A program made the position numbers and the translations under genes. Of a DNA stretch of 64,000 bases, positions 32,876 to 42,928 are shown one piece after another. The notes below the pieces were generated by a model. That model searched no databases, had not been told where the DNA came from, and worked only from the letters and a program-made list of their open reading frames with translations. The first letter of the stretch is position 1; each line of letters begins with the position of its first letter. This DNA is from an uncultured Lachnospiraceae bacterium. Lineage in GTDB: Bacteria > Bacillota > Clostridia > Lachnospirales > Lachnospiraceae. Location of the stretch: the NCBI GenBank assembly GCA_910587305.1, contig CAJUKV010000001.1, positions 98,621 through 162,620 on the forward strand. Reading direction: 5' to 3'.

Positions 32876-35800
32876 CTAAACCAAGTCTTTTATCAGTTCT
32901 TTTCCCATGGAAAAAAGCAAATCTTCCGTAAAGCTTAAAAGCATCTGCGCGTCCCGCTCTACCATGCCGCATTTCTTATACCGGAACAGGAAAAAGGGAG
33001 TCCCCTTTGCACTGAAGGATAACTTCTCATGCCGTTTTAATACTTTAGGTATTCCTTCCGGAGTAATATTGGCATCCGCTTTTAAGGTAAACCGTATCTC
33101 GCCATTTTTACCCTTGACCTCCGTCATATAAAGCTTATGGGCGTTCACCCGTATCATGGCAATCCGCAAAAGGTTTTCCACCGGAGCAGGGATTTCGCCA
33201 AACCGATCCAGCAGCTCCTCCCGCATGTCGTCCCTCTCCCCCATGTTTTCAATTCCTGCAATCCGCTTATAGATATCCAGCTTTTGCACCTCGTTTACAA
33301 TATAGGCGGGGGGAATAAAAGCGTCCACATCTATGTCTACGGAAGTACTAAAATCTTCCGCCAGCGAAATACCTTTCAGGCTTTTTACCGACTCATTTAA
33401 CATTTTGCAGTACAAATCATATCCTACGGCCTGCATATGCCCGTGCTGTTTTGCTCCTAAAAGATTCCCTGCGCCGCGGATTTCCAGATCCCGCATAGCT
33501 ATTTTGAACCCGCTGCCCAGCTCGGTAAACTCTTTGATGGCAGACAATCTTTTTTCCGCTATCTCTTTTAGCATTTTATCTCTTTTATACATCAAAAAAG
33601 CGTAGGCCGTACGGTTGCTTCGCCCCACTCTCCCCCTAAGCTGGTAGAGCTGGGAAAGCCCCATGGTATCCGAATCATGGATAATCATGGTATTTACATT
33701 GGAGATATCAAGGCCGGTTTCAATAATTGTTGTGGACACCAATACGTCAATCTCCCCATTGATAAAATCATACATGATTCGCTCAAGCTCCCGCTCCTTC
33801 ATCTGCCCATGGGCAAAGGCCACCGCAGCCTCGGGTACCAGCTGCTGAATGGACGCCGTAATATCCGCAATATTATTTACTCTGTTGTACACATAATACA
33901 CCTGGCCGTTTCGGGACAATTCCCGAACGATCGCCTCCCTGACCATCTCCTCATTGTACTCCATCACATAAGTCTGAATAGGAACTCTATCGCCAGGGGC
34001 CTCCTCCAGCACACTCATATCACGAATCCCTACAAGACTCATGTGGAGGGTTCTGGGAATAGGAGTTGCAGTCAACGTCAGCACATCCACATTCTCTTTC
34101 ATCTTCTTAATTTTTTCCTTATGGGTAACGCCAAATCGCTGCTCCTCATCAATGATGAGTAACCCCAAATCCTTATAAACCACGTCCTTTGATAACACCC
34201 TGTGGGTACCAATTACAATGTCCACCAGACCTTTCCTTAAGTCTTCCACTGTCTTTTTCTGCTCGGCGCTTGTTCGAAACCTTGAAAGCAGATCGACACG
34301 TACGGGAAAATCTTTCATCCTTTGGAGGAAAGTACCGTAGTGCTGCTGGGCAAGAATTGTGGTTGGTACCAGAAAAATCACCTGCTTTCCCTCCTGAATC
34401 GCTTTAAAGGCGGCCCGTATGGCAATCTCCGTCTTACCATACCCCACATCTCCGCAGATCAGGCGATCCATGATTTTATTACTTTCCATGTCCTTTTTGG
34501 TGGCTTCAATGGCCGCAATCTGATCCTCCGTCTCCTCAAAAGGAAACAGCTCCTCAAATTCCCTCTGCCAAACCGTATCCTTTCCAAACTGAAAGCCGTT
34601 TTGCTGCTGCCGCGCGGCATACAGCTCCACCAAATCCCGGGCCACCTCTCCGGTAGCCTCCCGAACCTTGCTCTTGGTACGGCTCCATTCTAAAGTACCC
34701 AGTTTATTTAACTTAGGACGTCTTGCATCCGCCGAGGCATATTTTTGAATCACATCCAGCCCCGTCGCCAGCACATAAAGATTTCCCCCGTCACGATATT
34801 CAATTTTAATATAGTCCTTTACAACTTTCTCAACCTCAACCTTTTCAATCCCCTTATAAATCCCCAGCCCATGATTTTCATGCACTACATAATCTCCTAC
34901 TTTAAGCTCATTAAAATCATGAATCTTTTGTCCTTCATAAACTTTCTTTTTTTTCTTCTTCTTTTTTTCAGCGCCGAAAATATCGCTCTCCGAAATAACC
35001 GCAAACTTAAGCAGCGGATATTCAAACCCTTTCATCACCCTGCCGTAAAAGGTCATAAGCTCCCCCGGCTTAAGCTCCCTGTCCGGATCCTCCGTATAAA
35101 AGGCGCTGATCTCCTCGTCCTGCAAATCCCTCGCCAGCCTTTCGGCTCTTGTTCTGGATCCGGACAAAAGCAATATTCTATATCCGTTTTTCTTGTAACG
35201 CTTTAAATCCTGTATGAGCGCTTCAAAGCTATTATTATAAGAAGAAATACTTTTGACGGAAATATCCGCCTTACGGTCCGCTTTAAAAAGAGAAGCCTTC
35301 ATATCCAGGGAGGCCAACGTTGCCACATGCCCCAGCTGCAGCTTTGCCGCCACCTCATCCACACTATACAAAAGCTTCATCTGCCCTGGAAGAATATATC
35401 CCTTTTCCACACGGTGCATCATACTCTCCCGAAACTCTAATTCCACCGCATCCGCATGTTCCCTGACCCTTGCAGGCTCATCCACAAAAATGCAGGTCTT
35501 AGACCTGTCAAACAATTCTAAAAAGGAAACCGTATCCTCATAAAAATAGTGTACATACGCATCTAAATTAACCAGATTCTGGAACTCGTAAACCTGTTCC
35601 TTCAATTCTTTTATTTGCATCTCTACCCGGTGGGCTTCCTCGGTACGAAATTCCCCTCGCAGCTTCTCGGAAAAGCTCTTTCCTTCTTTTTCTATTTTTT
35701 CCATACCCTTTTTTAACCGTTCGCCGGAAAGAAGCATTTCTCCGGCCGGATAAACCGTAATAGCGGAAAGTTTCTCTATGGATCTTTGGCTTAAAACGTC

Positions 35801-36412
35801 AAAGCTCCGGATAGACTCTATCTCATCCCCCCACAACTCAATTCGGTAGGGATTTTCCTCCGTCAAATCAAAAATATCTACAATTCCGCCCCTTATACTA
35901 AACTGCCCCGGCGCCTCCACCTGATAATTTTTCTCATAACCCATCTCAACAAGGCGCGATGCCAACTTCTTTTCATCCACCGGGGCCTTTCCGTCAATAG
36001 ATAAAAGATGCCGTTTCCATTCCTCTATGGAAATCTGGGGCGCCATCAAACTGCTAAAGGTAGTGATAATCGTAACCGGTTTCCCCTCCAACATACGCCT
36101 AAGGCACTTAATACGCTCCGTCATGAGTTGGTTGCCATGGATATCCGCCTGATAAAAAATCAGGTCCTTTGCCGGGTAAGCAAGTACGTTTCTATCGTAA
36201 AAGCGGTAGTCCTCCATCAGCTCCTTCACCCGCAAATCACTGAAAGTAACGATGAGCCTGTTTTTAAACCCATCGCCAAGTCCATATATCATATGAAGCT
36301 TTTGAGATTCCACACAGCCCGTTAAGGACACACAGCCCGCCTTTCTCTGCAGCCTGTCTTTTACTTCCATAAATTCCCCCAGCTCCTCCAAGGGCGCCGT
36401 TAATACTCTCAT
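32876..36412 (-). CDS. mfd: Transcription-repair coupling factor Mfd
   Basis: About 1178 residues, the family length. The UvrB-homology region is at the N-terminus (GLGDGFKNRLIVTF). The RNA-polymerase-interacting CarD-like domain begins at ELKVGDYVVHENHGLGIYKG (about residue 500). The translocase has FEETEDQIAAI, Walker A CGDVGYGKTEIA, the DEEQRFG box, LTATPIPRTLHMS and QLRGRVGRSNR. A basic run of seven or more lysines stands before the CarD domain. Mfd removes stalled RNA polymerase and recruits UvrA. The ATG at 36412 has GGAAAGGA upstream; the open frame reaches 36487. pth lies 155 bases upstream on the same strand, the usual Firmicutes order. Confidence 0.97.
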   Translation of the reverse strand: MRVLTAPLEELGEFMEVKDRLQRKAGCVSLTGCVESQKLHMIYGLGDGFKNRLIVTFSDLRVKELMEDYRFYDRNVLAYPAKDLIFYQADIHGNQLMTERIKCLRRMLEGKPVTIITTFSSLMAPQISIEEWKRHLLSIDGKAPVDEKKLASRLVEMGYEKNYQVEAPGQFSIRGGIVDIFDLTEENPYRIELWGDEIESIRSFDVLSQRSIEKLSAITVYPAGEMLLSGERLKKGMEKIEKEGKSFSEKLRGEFRTEEAHRVEMQIKELKEQVYEFQNLVNLDAYVHYFYEDTVSFLELFDRSKTCIFVDEPARVREHADAVELEFRESMMHRVEKGYILPGQMKLLYSVDEVAAKLQLGHVATLASLDMKASLFKADRKADISVKSISSYNNSFEALIQDLKRYKKNGYRILLLSGSRTRAERLARDLQDEEISAFYTEDPDRELKPGELMTFYGRVMKGFEYPLLKFAVISESDIFGAEKKKKKKKKVYEGQKIHDFNELKVGDYVVHENHGLGIYKGIEKVEVEKVVKDYIKIEYRDGGNLYVLATGLDVIQKYASADARRPKLNKLGTLEWSRTKSKVREATGEVARDLVELYAARQQQNGFQFGKDTVWQREFEELFPFEETEDQIAAIEATKKDMESNKIMDRLICGDVGYGKTEIAIRAAFKAIQEGKQVIFLVPTTILAQQHYGTFLQRMKDFPVRVDLLSRFRTSAEQKKTVEDLRKGLVDIVIGTHRVLSKDVVYKDLGLLIIDEEQRFGVTHKEKIKKMKENVDVLTLTATPIPRTLHMSLVGIRDMSVLEEAPGDRVPIQTYVMEYNEEMVREAIVRELSRNGQVYYVYNRVNNIADITASIQQLVPEAAVAFAHGQMKERELERIMYDFINGEIDVLVSTTIIETGLDISNVNTMIIHDSDTMGLSQLYQLRGRVGRSNRTAYAFLMYKRDKMLKEIAEKRLSAIKEFTELGSGFKIAMRDLEIRGAGNLLGAKQHGHMQAVGYDLYCKMLNESVKSLKGISLAEDFSTSVDIDVDAFIPPAYIVNEVQKLDIYKRIAGIENMGERDDMREELLDRFGEIPAPVENLLRIAMIRVNAHKLYMTEVKGKNGEIRFTLKADANITPEGIPKVLKRHEKLSFSAKGTPFFLFRYKKCGMVERDAQMLLSFTEDLLFSMGKELIKDLV

Positions 36413-36567
36413 GAATCTTTTCCTTTCCATTTCTACATGTAATAAATCCTGTAGCCTTCTAAGCCAACGTCTCGCGGCAAAGCACATCTTTCCTTTGCAA
36501 GGTATTTAATTCTCGTGGAAACCAACTAAATTCTGCCTGTTTCAATATATCGTCTATGGCACGTCTT

Positions 36568-37158
36568 CTAGGGCGTGTCTTCTAAGGCAACCTTCCGATT
36601 AAATTCATTCATTGCATGGTCAATGTCTCCTTTTAGCATCATTTCCGCCGCCTTTACCGCTTTTTCTACTCCTTCCTTCATAACAGTCTTTTCTTCTTTT
36701 GAAAAATGTCCAAGCACATAATCCGCCAGATCATATCCCCTGGGCTTTTCCCCCACGCCGACGCGAATCCTCTGAAAATCACCGTTGCCAAGATTCTGAA
36801 TGATATTTTTAAGCCCGTTATGCCCTCCGGCGCTCCCCTTTTTCCTTATCCGTATCTGTCCGGGGGGCAGATTAATATCATCTAAAATGACAATCAGCTC
36901 CGTTTCACAGTCTATTTTATAGTAATCTGCCAGCGGACAAATGCTCTCACCGCTTAAATTCATAAAGGTGAGAGGCTTGGCCAGTATCACCTTCCGCCCG
37001 TCAATCATTCCCTTCCCTGTCATGGCTTTGTTTTTTATGTCCATCACGGAAATATGATACTTATCCGCCAACGCGTCTATCACTTCAAAACCAATATTGT
37101 GCCTGGTATTATCATATTCTTTCTTAGGATTTCCAAGTCCTGCTATTATAAACATCAT
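36568..37158 (-). CDS. pth: Peptidyl-tRNA hydrolase
   Basis: A 196-residue Pth. MMFIIAGLGNPKKEYDNTRHNIGF carries the substrate-binding asparagine and the catalytic histidine (about residues 10 and 21). KPLTFMNLSGESI, ILDDINLPPGQIRIR and GSAGGHNGLKNI complete the signature. It releases peptides from peptidyl-tRNA that has dropped off the ribosome. GGAGGAG lies before two adjacent ATG codons, either of which may be used. It is followed by mfd. Confidence 0.97.
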   Translation of the reverse strand: MMFIIAGLGNPKKEYDNTRHNIGFEVIDALADKYHISVMDIKNKAMTGKGMIDGRKVILAKPLTFMNLSGESICPLADYYKIDCETELIVILDDINLPPGQIRIRKKGSAGGHNGLKNIIQNLGNGDFQRIRVGVGEKPRGYDLADYVLGHFSKEEKTVMKEGVEKAVKAAEMMLKGDIDHAMNEFNRKVALEDTP

Positions 37159-37274
37159 TACTCCTCCTGCCTGCCGCAGACCATACCTGTGAAATTTCCC
37201 CGGCGAAGGCTGTCCCGTTATGGTTAATCTTAATCCTGCAAAATGTTACTCTGCCATCATAACATATCGCAGAG

Positions 37275-37314
37275 CCAAAAAACAATAGCCAGGAATCCGT
37301 TTCAAATCCCTGGC
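37275..37314 (-). terminator. Rho-independent terminator after the Rpn-like gene
   Basis: On the minus strand GCCAGGGATT and AATTCCTGGC-like arms (37288-37314, one mismatch) are followed by TATTGTTTTTTGG. It lies 40 bases after the Rpn-like stop. Confidence 0.75.
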
Positions 37315-37354
37315 TTGAGCCTTTCAATAATTGTTCCCGTCATATTTGCTTTTG

Positions 37355-38242
37355 TCAGGAACTATACTTTTTCGCTTCCTCATATCCGCTTACAGTGGTT
37401 CCTAACCCTTCGCAGGCTTTCTCCAATGTAACCTTGAAAAATTTCATCACGTTTTCAACATCCTCTACAAGACGCCTTGCCTCTCCGCTCTTTTCGCCTT
37501 CCTGCCTCCCCTGCCGCACATACTGATCAAATAATTCACACACTGTAATTTCATCCTCCTCTCTGACTCCTTGCTTCTCCATCCAATTTTCTATATCATC
37601 TATGTCATTTTCACCCGAAAGTACTTTTATCATTTTAATTAAAGCCGCTTTGTGTACTACTTTTCTATCGGAAAAATAGTGTTCTTTCTCTGCAAGGAAA
37701 TCCACCACTATACGCATATCGCTCTGAAAAAGTTTCCTTGTTTCCTCCGGTAAATACCGCATTTCAAAGACATGTAACTTTAAATTATCAATATACTCCC
37801 ATGCTTTTTCCGGAAGCCTTTTCTTCTTAAACATCTGACGAATATCACGACTACTCTTCCATCTGGCATCTCCCCAATAGAGCACAAACTCAATCACGGG
37901 ATAAATTTCCTTCGTTTTTTCTTCGTACTGCTCCCGATAAACTCCTCCCGTATACCCGGCTTTTCGGAGCAGCATCTTCCTGTCCACCCTGCTTTGATTT
38001 GCTATAAGGTATATGAGATTAATTCTGCCGGCTGCCAACTCATATTTACACAAATCCTCGTACTGACTTCGAAGCCTCTCTTTTCCCTGATAAACAGACT
38101 CCGTAGGAGCCGCCAAAAGAGTTTTCTCATTGGTTACCGCATCTCCGTGATATAACAATACATTAATTACATCCACCGCAATATCCGGAAACGCCACAAA
38201 CTCCTTTTCTACCGTATCTTTCTTTTCCCTGCTTTTGCTCAT
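37355..38242 (-). CDS. Rpn-type recombination-promoting nuclease/putative transposase-related protein
   Basis: About 295 residues. VAFPDIAVDVINVLLYHGD opens the protein, followed by QYEDLCKYELAAGRINLIYLIANQS (a PD-(D/E)XK-like core in which a D/K-x-E pattern can be read), GYTGGVYREQYEEK and IEFVLYWGDARW. I recognise this arrangement as an Rpn/DUF4351-like family that occurs in many copies in Lachnospiraceae; members cut DNA and promote RecA-independent recombination. The ATG at 38242 follows GAGGAAAGG. The frame stays open for 107 codons upstream without a coding look. It lies alone between pth and glnA, with its own terminator. The exact subfamily is uncertain. Confidence 0.7.
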   Translation of the reverse strand: MSKSREKKDTVEKEFVAFPDIAVDVINVLLYHGDAVTNEKTLLAAPTESVYQGKERLRSQYEDLCKYELAAGRINLIYLIANQSRVDRKMLLRKAGYTGGVYREQYEEKTKEIYPVIEFVLYWGDARWKSSRDIRQMFKKKRLPEKAWEYIDNLKLHVFEMRYLPEETRKLFQSDMRIVVDFLAEKEHYFSDRKVVHKAALIKMIKVLSGENDIDDIENWMEKQGVREEDEITVCELFDQYVRQGRQEGEKSGEARRLVEDVENVMKFFKVTLEKACEGLGTTVSGYEEAKKYSS

Positions 38243-38616
38243 CCTTTCCTCTTTTCCGGCGAAACCGGATATCAGGATGAAAACATTTCTTTCACAAATT
38301 ATATCTGTCAAAGTGCAAGCTATCGAAAAGTCTTCCCACATCAAATATCGATCCGCCAACATATTTTTCGTGAAAATGCTGGCGATATGCCAAAGATATT
38401 CTGCCTGACAGGAATTGCCGCGGCGAACTGATTTCCACATTTTTATAATATAATCGTATAATTTTATTAGAATATTGTCAATTATCATTTTGCAGGAATT
38501 CAGATTTTCTTCCTGCCTGCCCTGCCTTGTAAGACAGCTTATTATATCAATGGACTGCCACATTCAGATTTTATGTGGCAGCCCTGCTTTGCCTTAACGT
38601 TTTAATTAATCGCTTT
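38243..38616 (-). other. Non-coding gap between glnA and the Rpn-like gene
   Basis: These 374 bases hold a hairpin CTGCCACAT/ATGTGGCAG near 38558-38584, just downstream of glnA on the minus strand and without a T-run. An open minus-strand frame in phase with the Rpn-like gene has no ribosome site at its start. I see no other gene. Confidence 0.5.
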
Positions 38617-40047
38617 TTACAGATCGTAATACATCATAAATTCCGCCGGTGTGGGAATTTCGCCGGCTTTCTTTGCTTCCGCTCTCTTGCGGCTGGTCCA
38701 CACATCAATCAGCCTCTGCGGGAATACGCCTCCCTTTGTCAGGTAATCGTGATCCGTCTCCAGGGCGTCTAACGCTTCCTCCAAAGACTTCGGCAACCCC
38801 TTAATTTTCTTCTGTTCCTCCTTGGACAGGGTATACAAATTGAAATCGTAAGGCCCCCAGCCATTTTCAGCGGGATCAATCTGTTTCTCAATACCGTCTA
38901 AGCCCGCCATTAAAATTGCCGCATAAGCGTAGTAAGGGTTGGCAGTTGCATCCGGGTTGCGCAGCTCGAACCGCTTCGTCTCAGGAGACTTTGCATAAGC
39001 GGGGATTCGAATAACCGCGCTGCGGTTGGAGGTTGCATAACCAATTGTCACAGGCGCTTCGTATCCCGGCACCAGCCGTTTAAAGGAATTCGTAGATGGA
39101 TTGGTAAAGGCGCACAGAGACGCAATATGGGACAAAAGCCCTCCAATAAAGTAATGTGCCGTCTTACTTAAACCGGAGTAACCGTTTTCATCATAGAAAA
39201 GAGGTTTCCCGTCTTTCAGCAGAAGCATATGCACATGGAGGCCGCTTCCCGCTTCCTGATAAATAGGTTTGGGAAGAAAAGTTGCCGTTTTTCCCTCCCT
39301 GGCCGCCATATTCTTGATAATATACTTGGTGATCATTGTGTTGTCCGCCATTTGCGGCATATCCTCAAGCTCCACCTCAATTTCCATCTGGCCCGGACCG
39401 CCCACCTCATGGTGGTGATATTTTACCTTGATTCCCCAATTTTCCATTTCCATGCACATCCGGCTGCGCAAATCGTATCCCACATCCTGGGGCGCCGCGA
39501 TATGGTAGCCGCCCTTGTGGGGCACCTCATAGCCATTGTTGCCCGCCCCGTCAAGCCGGCAGTTCCATGCCGCCTGCCTTGTGTCAATCTGATAAGCGCA
39601 CTGCTTAGGCGACACCTCATAGCGCGCAGAATCGAACAGATAGAACTCAAATTCCGGCCCGATTACCATTCTGTCCGCAATACCGCTCTCCTTCATATAT
39701 TCCACCGCCCGAAGGCTTACATTCTTCGGATACTGGTCAAAGGGCTGATTTTCTCCCTTGCCAATAATACACACATTACCGCACATCGTTAACGTGGGAA
39801 CCTGCGCAAAGGGATCCACATACATGGTGTCAGGATCCGGCAAAAATACCATATCGCTTTTCTCAACCGGAGCATACCCATAGTTCGACCCGTCAAAACC
39901 GATTCCATAGACGAAGACGTTCTCATTAAACCGCTCCACCGGTATGGTAATGTGACGCCACCGCCCGTCAATATCCGTCATCTTGAAATCGATCATGCGA
40001 ATCTGCTTTTCTTCGCAAATCTTCCTGATTTCTTCGCTTCTGTTCAT
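38617..40047 (-). CDS. glnA: Type I glutamine synthetase
   Basis: A 476-residue glutamine synthetase of the GlnA (type I) family. FVYGIGFDGSNYGYAPVEKSDM, VIGPEFEFYLFD with the metal-binding glutamates, GSGLHVHMLLLKDG, NRSAVIRIPAY and TKRFELRNPDATANPYYAYAA are present in order. It makes glutamine from glutamate, ammonia and ATP. Length is nearer GSI-beta than the shorter GSI-alpha. The tyrosine of NLYTLS near residue 408 lies where GSI-beta enzymes are adenylylated; no adenylyltransferase gene is nearby, so that control is only a possibility. GGGAGAGGA-like sequence precedes the ATG. It lies alone on the minus strand. Confidence 0.95.
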   Translation of the reverse strand: MNRSEEIRKICEEKQIRMIDFKMTDIDGRWRHITIPVERFNENVFVYGIGFDGSNYGYAPVEKSDMVFLPDPDTMYVDPFAQVPTLTMCGNVCIIGKGENQPFDQYPKNVSLRAVEYMKESGIADRMVIGPEFEFYLFDSARYEVSPKQCAYQIDTRQAAWNCRLDGAGNNGYEVPHKGGYHIAAPQDVGYDLRSRMCMEMENWGIKVKYHHHEVGGPGQMEIEVELEDMPQMADNTMITKYIIKNMAAREGKTATFLPKPIYQEAGSGLHVHMLLLKDGKPLFYDENGYSGLSKTAHYFIGGLLSHIASLCAFTNPSTNSFKRLVPGYEAPVTIGYATSNRSAVIRIPAYAKSPETKRFELRNPDATANPYYAYAAILMAGLDGIEKQIDPAENGWGPYDFNLYTLSKEEQKKIKGLPKSLEEALDALETDHDYLTKGGVFPQRLIDVWTSRKRAEAKKAGEIPTPAEFMMYYDL

Positions 40048-40163
40048 ATCCTCTCCCTTTCTTTTTTACATAACTGTTTTATAACTTACGAAAGCCGTCA
40101 GCTCCACCCGGCGGTTTCCTTAAAAGTATATCACTATCTATCACGAATCGCATTAGTTTTCTT

Positions 40164-41079
40164 TCAGAACATCCGCAATTTGTCCTGGATGCACATCACC
40201 TTACATTGTTTTTGGCAGCAAGCAATTCCATACTTTAAAACGGTATGCATACCATCCTCATAAAGCTGCTCCGTATATCTTTCTCTGTCAATCAGTTCAA
40301 GGGCTTCTATGCATAAGCTATCCATATCGAAATCATAGGCTGTCATTGGTTTTAAGAGCCTGTTCAAACAGATTACGCATCAGCATAACCATTCGTTCAT
40401 AATAACCTCTTTCATTTGCTTTGGCCAGCGGTACATCATCCTCGTCAATCAACAAAAGAACCCTTTTCCCATAGTGCTTTTGCAGCAATACGGAAAGTGT
40501 TTTTAAGCTTTCCATTAAAACAGCGTCCGGCATCAAAAAACCTTCCTGATTGGTTTCATCTACAACAGTCAGCTGACCATACAACTTTTTTTCCCACTCC
40601 GTCAGCTTCTCGCTTTCTCTTAAAAACTGAAACCTCATAGCCTCCATCCCAATCACGGATGCCATCATTGAACGGGCGGTGAAATAATCCTCGCCTTTTA
40701 CCCCTTTTAAGGTTATCGATATCACAGGAAATTGCCCCATATATTTTTGACAGATTTCTCTTTCATTCTCAATTTTCAACCCCTTAAAAAGCTCTCTCCG
40801 GCAGCCAATCTCAAAAAAAGCCTTCAGCATGCTCATATTCAAAGTTTTTCCGAAACGCCTGGGACGGGTAAACAGATTTACCTCTCCCCAATTATCCAAC
40901 AGTTCTTTAATTATCATTGATTTATCAATATAATAAAAGTTTTCGGTACGAATTTTTTCAAAGTTTTCTATTCCAATTGGGAGCTTCTTTCCCCTGCTGC
41001 TTTTTACCAAACTGTTACCTTCTCTTTCTTCCGGAATTTTTACACATTTCTGATGCTTATTCCCATTCATTATCTCCAT
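40164..41079 (-). pseudogene. Decayed AAA-ATPase-like/PD-(D/E)XK gene
   Basis: The 5' part (40333-41079) encodes a normal AAA-ATPase_like N-terminus: LPIGIENFEKIRTENFYYID, Walker A RPRRFGKTLNMSML, and LLLIDEDDVPLAKA as the Walker B region. It stops after LFEQALKTNDSL. In related proteins this is followed by about 250 further residues. Here the sequence jumps into another frame (40164-40367) that reads like the C-terminal end: EALELIDRERYTEQL, then GMHTVLKYGIACCQKQCKV. So the middle is deleted with a frame change near 40340. An intact distant relative starts 230 bases away on the other strand. The walker B has DEDD rather than the usual DEYD, perhaps also decay. Confidence 0.8.
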
Positions 41080-41309
41080 CCGGATACCGCTTACTATTTC
41101 CTTTGCCTTTTACTAACCCGTCTCATTCTAATTCTGCGCCTGCCATATTTTTACTCTTTATTTTTTATTATAGAGTAAAGTCTTTGAAATTACAAATTTG
41201 AAAATTGCAAAACTTCTAAAGGCTCCTTTTAAAATATGTGATTGTGTAAGAGTGCCTGTTGAGGGTATAATGAATACAAGAATTGATTATAGAAGTTTAT
41301 GGGGGCGCG

Positions 41310-42902
41310 ATGGGAAATTATTTAAATCCCGGCAACAGCGGGTTTGCCGGAATACGGAATGATATTTATGTTGACAAGTCAGGCCTGATTGGACTGATCA
41401 ATCAGACGATTGACACACCGAGGCGAATGACCTGTGTCAGCAGGCCCCGCCGTTTCGGGAAATCATTTGCGGCCCAGATGTTGTGCGCCTATTATGACAA
41501 GACATGTGACTCAGCCGGGCTTTTTGATGGTTTGGAGATTGCCGGTGATGCACAGTTTCGGGATTATCTAAACCGATACGACGTGATATATCTGGATATG
41601 ACAGGAGTAATTGGAGAAACATCCATTGAGGATATCATACCATATATCCAAAGGAATGTGACGCAGGAGCTTAAGGAGCAGTATCCGGAGCTTAAGGCAG
41701 CCGAAGGATTTACGGCGACGTTAGCCAATGCAACGGCGGCCGCGGGTAATAAATTTATTATGATTATCGATGAGTGGGATGCGCCAATCAGAGAGGCAAA
41801 GGACTGCCCTGACCTACAGAGAAAATATCTGGAGTTTCTACGCGCTTTGTTTAAGAACAGCGGGATGACGAGTAAAATATTCGCGGCGGCGTACATGACC
41901 GGTATTCTGCCCATTAAAAAAGATGGTTCCCAGTCAGCAATATCAGATTTTCAGGAGTATTCCATGCTCAAGCCTAGGCAGTTTGCGGAATATGTAGGGT
42001 TCACGGAAGAGGAAGTCAGCAAGCTGTGCCGTGACTATGGATGTGACTTTAAGAAAATGAAACTGTGGTACGATGGATACTCTTTCCGGGATCTGGCGGC
42101 CGTTTATAATCCCAATTCGGTTATGAAAGCAATCCACAATGACGATTTTGATTCCTACTGGACACAGACGTCTGCCGCGGAGAGCCTTATGGGATATATC
42201 AGCCTTGATTTTGACGGACTTAGCAGGACGGTAGCGGGGCTGATTGGCGGAGCAGAAACAAAAGTGGATACAAAAGGGTTTGCCAATGATTTGGTGACTT
42301 TTCGGGACAGGAACGATGTGCTGACTCTGCTGATCCACCTGGGATATCTGGTCTATGATGAAGAAACACAGAACGTACATATTCCCAATGAAGAAATTCG
42401 TCTGGAATTTGCAAGGGCAATACGACAGGTAAAGCGGGATGAAACCATTCGGCGAGTGCGGGAAAGCGAACAGCTCATCATGGATACCGTGCATCAAAAC
42501 GAAGAAGCGGTAGCCAGACAGATAGAAAAGATTCATGAGGAAGAATCCCCGCTGTATTACAACAATGAACAGGCGCTGCGCAGCGTGATTAAACGGGCCT
42601 ACTTCAGTTATGGAGATGAATATATCATGTTTGAGGAGCTGCCGGCAGGGGCTGGGTATGCGGATATTGTGTATCTGCCAAAGAGGGATTCCGTGCTGCC
42701 GGTACTAATCGTTGAATTGAAGTGGAGCCAGTCGGGAGAAAGCGCCCTGGAGCAAATCAGGGACAGACGGTATCCGGCGGCATTTAAAAGTTATGGAAGT
42801 GATATCCTGTTGGTGGGAATCAGCTACGACAGAGAAGCCGCGGCAGGAAAAAGAAAACATTGGTGCAGGATAGAGAAATACAGGGAACTGCCATCAGACT
42901 GA
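41310..42902 (+). CDS. AAA-ATPase-like protein with C-terminal PD-(D/E)XK nuclease domain
   Basis: About 530 residues. GNSGFAGIRNDIYVDKSGLI opens the AAA-ATPase_like domain, followed by SRPRRFGKSFAAQML (Walker A, about residue 50) and FIMIIDEWDAPI (Walker B, about residue 150). After about residue 420 a PD-(D/E)XK-like nuclease domain appears: GYADIVYLP ... LIVELKWSQSGESALEQI, giving a D...E-x-K site near residues 445-480. Such proteins are frequent in Lachnospiraceae and Bacteroides; mobile-element or defence roles have been suggested, none is settled. The ATG at 41310 has GGGGG four bases upstream. An HD-domain gene follows 26 bases later, so the two form an operon. Confidence 0.85.
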   Translation: MGNYLNPGNSGFAGIRNDIYVDKSGLIGLINQTIDTPRRMTCVSRPRRFGKSFAAQMLCAYYDKTCDSAGLFDGLEIAGDAQFRDYLNRYDVIYLDMTGVIGETSIEDIIPYIQRNVTQELKEQYPELKAAEGFTATLANATAAAGNKFIMIIDEWDAPIREAKDCPDLQRKYLEFLRALFKNSGMTSKIFAAAYMTGILPIKKDGSQSAISDFQEYSMLKPRQFAEYVGFTEEEVSKLCRDYGCDFKKMKLWYDGYSFRDLAAVYNPNSVMKAIHNDDFDSYWTQTSAAESLMGYISLDFDGLSRTVAGLIGGAETKVDTKGFANDLVTFRDRNDVLTLLIHLGYLVYDEETQNVHIPNEEIRLEFARAIRQVKRDETIRRVRESEQLIMDTVHQNEEAVARQIEKIHEEESPLYYNNEQALRSVIKRAYFSYGDEYIMFEELPAGAGYADIVYLPKRDSVLPVLIVELKWSQSGESALEQIRDRRYPAAFKSYGSDILLVGISYDREAAAGKRKHWCRIEKYRELPSD

Positions 42903-42928
42903 TTGACAAAAAGACGGAGGAATAACAG

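Noticed and set aside
38243..38563. 107-codon upstream extension of the Rpn-like gene
   Set aside because: No ribosome site at the early start, unlike GAGGAAAGG at 38242, and the translated extension resembles no Rpn-family N-terminus.
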